From a virus, in the IMG/VR virus record IMGVR_UViG_3300025168_000366, positions 1 through 31,874 of that record: 31,874 nt of DNA. The stretch is one strand, 5' to 3'. The notes under the pieces were generated by a model, which saw only the letters and a program-made list of their open reading frames with translations, ran no database searches and had not been told where the DNA came from. Made by a program: the position numbers and the translations under genes. Below, piece by piece: positions 29,265-31,874 of this stretch (its first letter is position 1; every line of letters begins with the position of its first letter).

Positions 29265-29281
29265 CACGTTTTAATGTGTTT
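29262..29281 (+). repeat. Third hairpin with the GTTTTAAT loop
   Basis: AAACAC (29262-29267) and GTGTTT (29276-29281) pair around GTTTTAAT (29268-29275), the loop found in attC-like sites 1 and 2. It follows immediately after site 2 and may be the remains of another site. Confidence 0.6.
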
Positions 29282-29317
29282 ACTTAAAGTATTAAAGAAG
29301 CAAGTTAAATCAGAGGG

Positions 29318-29347
29318 GCATCGGTGCGAGTGTATCGGTGCTTTTTT
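29318..29347 (+). terminator. Intrinsic terminator of the plus-strand (early) transcripts
   Basis: A 24-base hairpin (29318-29341) forms 10 base pairs, three of them G-U, around the loop GAGT, followed by T6 (29342-29347). The G-U pairs only work in plus-strand RNA, so the direction is clear. It ends the early and cassette transcription. Confidence 0.75.
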
Positions 29348-29353
29348 GTGCAT

Positions 29354-29387
29354 AAAAAAAGGGTTAACAACTAAGCTAACCCCTTTT
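29354..29387 (-). terminator. Intrinsic terminator of the minus-strand (late) operon
   Basis: On the minus strand GGGGTTA (29383-29377) and TAACCC (29366-29361) pair and are followed by T7 (29360-29354). It lies just beyond the tail tube gene and faces the plus-strand terminator. Confidence 0.75.
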
Positions 29388-29405
29388 AAATACTGTTGAA
29401 CTATT

Positions 29406-29918
29406 TTAAGACACTGAAAGAGTATCAAAAGCCGTTTGGGACATTTGTCTTGCTGGTGCGCTTTCTTTACCTTCAAAAGATACAGTAGACCCGTTTAAGT
29501 CCCCGTAAGCCTTACCAGCCCCAACTGTTGAAGCCGTTAAGTCTGCACCGTTAGACTCACCAACTACCCAATAAAGATTGTTCTGATCTTTAACGATAAT
29601 TAAAAGCGTTGACTGTGCTAGTACTTTTAATATGTTTCTATTTGTTGCGTCGTTCTTAGTGAATACCAAACTCACCATTTGCGACCAAAAATTAGTTCCA
29701 TTCTCTACTGAATGATTACCCGTTTGAGTAAATTCCCCTTGTTCGTTTCTCTGTGCAAAAGTAAAAAAGTTACCCCCTGAAGTAACGGTATCAATGATAT
29801 CGTCAGAGTCATAAGTGTAAGTTGTTGCGCTTGAAAACGAAGCTATATACGCTTCCTTAATTCCCCCTAAAGAGTCCTTGCAACCTAGTGCAATTCCACT
29901 TGCTAAAATACATGACAT
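29406..29918 (-). CDS. Major tail tube protein
   Basis: This 170-residue protein stacks in rings to form the tail tube. It starts MSCILASGIALGCKDSLGGI and is Thr/Ser/Asn-rich with alternating strands (AYIASFSSATTYTYDSDD, FFTFAQRNEQGEFTQTG, LIIVKDQNNLYWVVGESNG). It then has STVSFEGKESAPARQM. The size and beta-rich layout are those of tail tube proteins in Bacteroidota siphoviruses. It is the last gene of the late operon, after the capsid gene with a terminator-like hairpin in between, and before the operon terminator. A head decoration protein is a less likely alternative. Confidence 0.75.
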   Translation of the reverse strand: MSCILASGIALGCKDSLGGIKEAYIASFSSATTYTYDSDDIIDTVTSGGNFFTFAQRNEQGEFTQTGNHSVENGTNFWSQMVSLVFTKNDATNRNILKVLAQSTLLIIVKDQNNLYWVVGESNGADLTASTVGAGKAYGDLNGSTVSFEGKESAPARQMSQTAFDTLSVS

Positions 29919-29947
29919 AATTATATGTTTTAATTTGTTATAAAAAT

Positions 29948-29979
29948 AAAAGGGGTAAGGAATAACCCAAACCCCTTTT
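29948..29979 (-). terminator. Hairpin between capsid and tail tube genes, probably partial terminator
   Basis: On the minus strand AAAAGGGGT (29979-29971) and ACCCCTTTT (29956-29948) pair, then comes ATTTTTATA. It lies in the 84-base gap after the capsid gene. Read-through would express tail tube; stopping here would favour capsid. Confidence 0.6.
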
Positions 29980-30002
29980 TAAAATTGTTATTAATTCTTT
30001 AA

Positions 30003-30935
30003 TTAAGGTACTAAAGTAAATTCTACTACTAACTCAGGAAAAGCAACCTGAACACCTAGTTTGAATTTAGATATGAAACGTACTTCGTCATTATCTTGAG
30101 AATAAAAAATACTGAAGTCTTCAGCATCATTTAACATATCAACCCCTACATAAAGATTTGCAATTCGCGAAAGGATTAATCTGTTAGTTCCGTTCAATCC
30201 TTTTACTGCTACAACTTTTACGTTTGTACCTGGAACCATTTGCATAAAGTCGCCCCCTTGATTTTCTGCACCTGTATAAGCGAACAAATTAGCATCTCTT
30301 AAAGCTTTTGCATAAGTTCTGTACTTGTCATAACCTACATATAAAACTAAGTCTTCTGCGTCTATAATGTCAGCAGGTACAGAAGAAACTATACCGTCAA
30401 TGATATCTACAACGTTAGCCGAAGTTATACCCGTTGCAACAGTTACCCCGTCAACGTTTCCATCTACTGCAGAAACACCGTCGATTACTTTTAAAAGACC
30501 GTCTGCAAGTGCTAAATTTCCTGAACCTGTAGTGTCCCCTTTCCATAAGATCGTCTCGATCATATCGGAAATTTTGTCTGCTTTGTCTTCTGCAAAAATT
30601 TGTTCGAATGGTATGTTCTCATTGTAAGAACCTGCATTCATCATTTTTTGAGTGTAGTAACTTTCTAAAGTATTAACACAAATAGATTCATTTACTTTAA
30701 TAGGTGCTACCGATAAAGTTCTCTGAGTTAATGCAGTTGTTCCACTAGAACTAAAACCACAAGCCCCCGCCTGGCCTACTAAAGTAGAATCAATAATATT
30801 GATAGTTGCACTAGATTTAATATCTGGTTGGATAGTTACATATTCTAAAGTTCTACCTTCTAGGATTGATTTCTTAATCAAGTCCATTTTGTTCTCGTCA
30901 GTATATACCGACAGTCCGCTTACGTCTAAAGCCAT
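30003..30935 (-). CDS. Major capsid protein (HK97 fold)
   Basis: The protein has 310 residues. An N-terminal arm (MALDVSGLSVYTDENKMDLI) is followed by SATINIIDSTLVGQAGACGF, then a helical spine region (EQIFAEDKADKISDMIETIL), a Gly/Val-rich domain, and C-terminal FSIFYSQDNDEVRFISKFKL then GVQVAFPELVVEFTLVP. This is the pattern and size of HK97-like capsid proteins in small siphoviruses. The protease and scaffold-like genes lie directly before it in transcription order, which supports the call. It lies near the 3' end of the late operon, which is unusual. Confidence 0.85.
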   Translation of the reverse strand: MALDVSGLSVYTDENKMDLIKKSILEGRTLEYVTIQPDIKSSATINIIDSTLVGQAGACGFSSSGTTALTQRTLSVAPIKVNESICVNTLESYYTQKMMNAGSYNENIPFEQIFAEDKADKISDMIETILWKGDTTGSGNLALADGLLKVIDGVSAVDGNVDGVTVATGITSANVVDIIDGIVSSVPADIIDAEDLVLYVGYDKYRTYAKALRDANLFAYTGAENQGGDFMQMVPGTNVKVVAVKGLNGTNRLILSRIANLYVGVDMLNDAEDFSIFYSQDNDEVRFISKFKLGVQVAFPELVVEFTLVP

Positions 30936-30967
30936 TTTGTTATTATTTAATTATTAATATTTATTTA

Positions 30968-31549
30968 TTATTTTCTCTTTGATAAAAATTTTAATTTTTC
31001 ATCTCTAGAATTTGCCTTCTTTTGTTTTGCACTTACTGTTTTGCTTAGTTTTATTTCTTCTTCAGCTGGTTGATTTGCTATAGTAGAAACTACTTTACTA
31101 AGTTCATCGATTGCAGACATAGATTCTGCGATGTTAGAATTAGCTAATTCAATAGCCTCTAGTCTAGACATTAAAGATTCTGCCCATTTTGGTAAAGCTT
31201 CAGACATTTCTTCTTCTACAACTTCTTCTTCTTCTTCTTTTGGTGCTTCCTCTTCTGCTTCAACGATAGAAACTATTACACCTTCAGCGTCTAAAGTAAC
31301 TACTTTACCTTCTACACTATACTCACCCTCAACGGCAGGGGCAACAGTTTCTACACCTTCCTCGTCGACGCTAACTATCTCCACTTTTTCGCCTTCTATC
31401 ATTCCAGCTTCAGCAGTTCTTAAGATAATGCCGTCTTCAGTTGTAACGTCTGCGAACTCTACTTCTGCAGGCTTGTCTTTTAAAACTATTTCTTTCTCTT
31501 CATCTGAGAACATAGCCTTAATATTTTCTATAAATTTGCTTCTATCCAT
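30968..31549 (-). CDS. Scaffold-like acidic protein
   Basis: The protein has 193 residues. The first part is MDRSKFIENIKAMFSDEEKE then beta-like SVEGKVVTLDAEGVIVSIVE. A strongly acidic run (EEEEEVVEEEMSEALPKWAE) comes next, followed by a coiled-coil (SRLEAIELANSNIAESMSAI) and a basic tail (KQKKANSRDEKLKFLSKRK). Acidic middle, coiled coil and basic C-terminus are typical of scaffold proteins, whose basic end touches the capsid. It lies between the protease and the capsid gene. Its first 30 codons are repeated at 1-90. Confidence 0.75.
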   Translation of the reverse strand: MDRSKFIENIKAMFSDEEKEIVLKDKPAEVEFADVTTEDGIILRTAEAGMIEGEKVEIVSVDEEGVETVAPAVEGEYSVEGKVVTLDAEGVIVSIVEAEEEAPKEEEEEVVEEEMSEALPKWAESLMSRLEAIELANSNIAESMSAIDELSKVVSTIANQPAEEEIKLSKTVSAKQKKANSRDEKLKFLSKRK

Positions 31550-31874
31550 AACTTTATATATATAAGTGTTTTACTTGTTCCATTTTGTTATAATTCAGAC
31601 ACTATAATGTTTATTTTGTCGTACATTTCAGAGTCTGTTAAGTCTTTATCGTTTACTATTTTTTCAATAATTTCTAAAGCGTTTTCTTCTGACATCTTAA
31701 CTATGTTTTTAGAAAATACGCCCTCTATAGAAAAGCCGTTAACTTCACCTTTTTTTACCTTTTCCCAAAGTTCCTCATTATCAACTTTATAAGATACAAA
31801 CCAACTCCCTTCAGCTACATTTAAAAAGCCTAAAGCGTTTGACTTGTCATTGCTAGGGTCTTTAACTATCCACG
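31460..31874. repeat. Terminal overlap, right copy
   Basis: This is the second copy of 1-414. It contains the scaffold start, the TTATATATATA element and the 3' part of the protease gene in a variant form. See the left copy for the alignment. The two copies differ at codons that change five residues, so the difference is in the DNA and is not only noise. Confidence 0.9.
31588..31874 (-). CDS. XkdF-like protease, 3' fragment in a variant copy
   Basis: These 95 C-terminal codons of the protease end at TAA 31588-31590. The copy reads LWEKVKKGEVNGFSIEGVFS and SEENALEIIEKI, where the other copy has LWAKVKNGEVSGF and SEEKTLEI. The final residues are NIIVSEL instead of NILVSEL. The motif GFSIEG is kept. 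The gene's start is outside the window on this side, so it is a fragment caused by the overlap of the window's ends. Confidence 0.85.
   Translation of the reverse strand, partial: WIVKDPSNDKSNALGFLNVAEGSWFVSYKVDNEELWEKVKKGEVNGFSIEGVFSKNIVKMSEENALEIIEKIVNDKDLTDSEMYDKINIIVSEL

Noticed and set aside
29318-29347. Further attC-like site at the end of the cassette.
   Set aside because: This hairpin has no YAAC/GTTR core and ends in T6, so it is a terminator.
1-31874. CRISPR array, tRNA genes, integrase, or transposase.
   Set aside because: I saw no regularly spaced direct repeats with unique spacers, no tRNA-like fold with a CCA end, and no recombinase or transposase motifs. The palindromes at 28.4-29.3 kb have no transposase gene with them.

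Overview
The window looks like the complete genome of a siphovirus infecting a member of the Bacteroidota, most likely a flavobacterium. It carries portal, TerS/TerL, a tail assembly chaperone with a -1 frameshift site, a tape measure protein, a major capsid protein and a tail tube protein, and no tail sheath or integrase was recognised. The host guess rests on low G+C, A-rich leaders without clear Shine-Dalgarno sequences, promoters of the TTG-N19-TAnnTTTG type, and proteins resembling DUF3127, DUF4494 and DUF6712. The last 415 bases repeat the first 414 with about a dozen differences, so the sequence closes on itself as a unit of about 31.46 kb, probably assembled from a mixed population.

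Minus strand (late). From a divergent promoter region at about 20.27-20.40 kb the operon runs leftwards: a beta-rich protein, portal, connector-like protein, holin, amidase endolysin, endonuclease VII-like resolvase, sigma-like factor, a small membrane protein, a DNA methyltransferase, a Cys-rich peptide, TerS, TerL, tail assembly chaperones (G/GT type), two gp10-like proteins, a terminator-like domain fused to a YadA-type fibre, tail/baseplate proteins, small fibre proteins, the tape measure protein and an XkdF-like protease. It then crosses the ends of the window into a scaffold-like protein, the major capsid protein and the tail tube protein (31.55-29.41 kb), and stops at a terminator. Lysis genes lie between portal and terminase, and the capsid gene is almost last, which is unusual.

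Plus strand (early and replication). From 20.40 kb: three small proteins (one possibly a DNA-binding regulator), a calcineurin-like phosphoesterase, ERF annealing protein, YqaJ exonuclease, an OB-fold SSB-like protein, a DUF4494-like protein, zinc-ribbon proteins, a replication initiator-like protein and a DnaB-type RecA-fold ATPase. Two repeat-rich gaps (24.86-24.94 and 25.73-25.85 kb) are candidate replication-origin or protein-binding regions.

Plus-strand accessory end (28.04-29.35 kb). After a zinc-knuckle peptide comes a second copy of the early promoter/operator, a 31-residue membrane peptide, and then a second DNA methyltransferase bracketed by integron attC-like palindromes (GCCTAAC / GTTAGGC core sites, hairpins sharing the loop GTTTTAAT). 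Aspartate codon choice in this methyltransferase differs from the neighbouring helicase gene. The best reading is a gene cassette captured by a phage, and it is the most interesting feature here. The region ends with two convergent intrinsic terminators.
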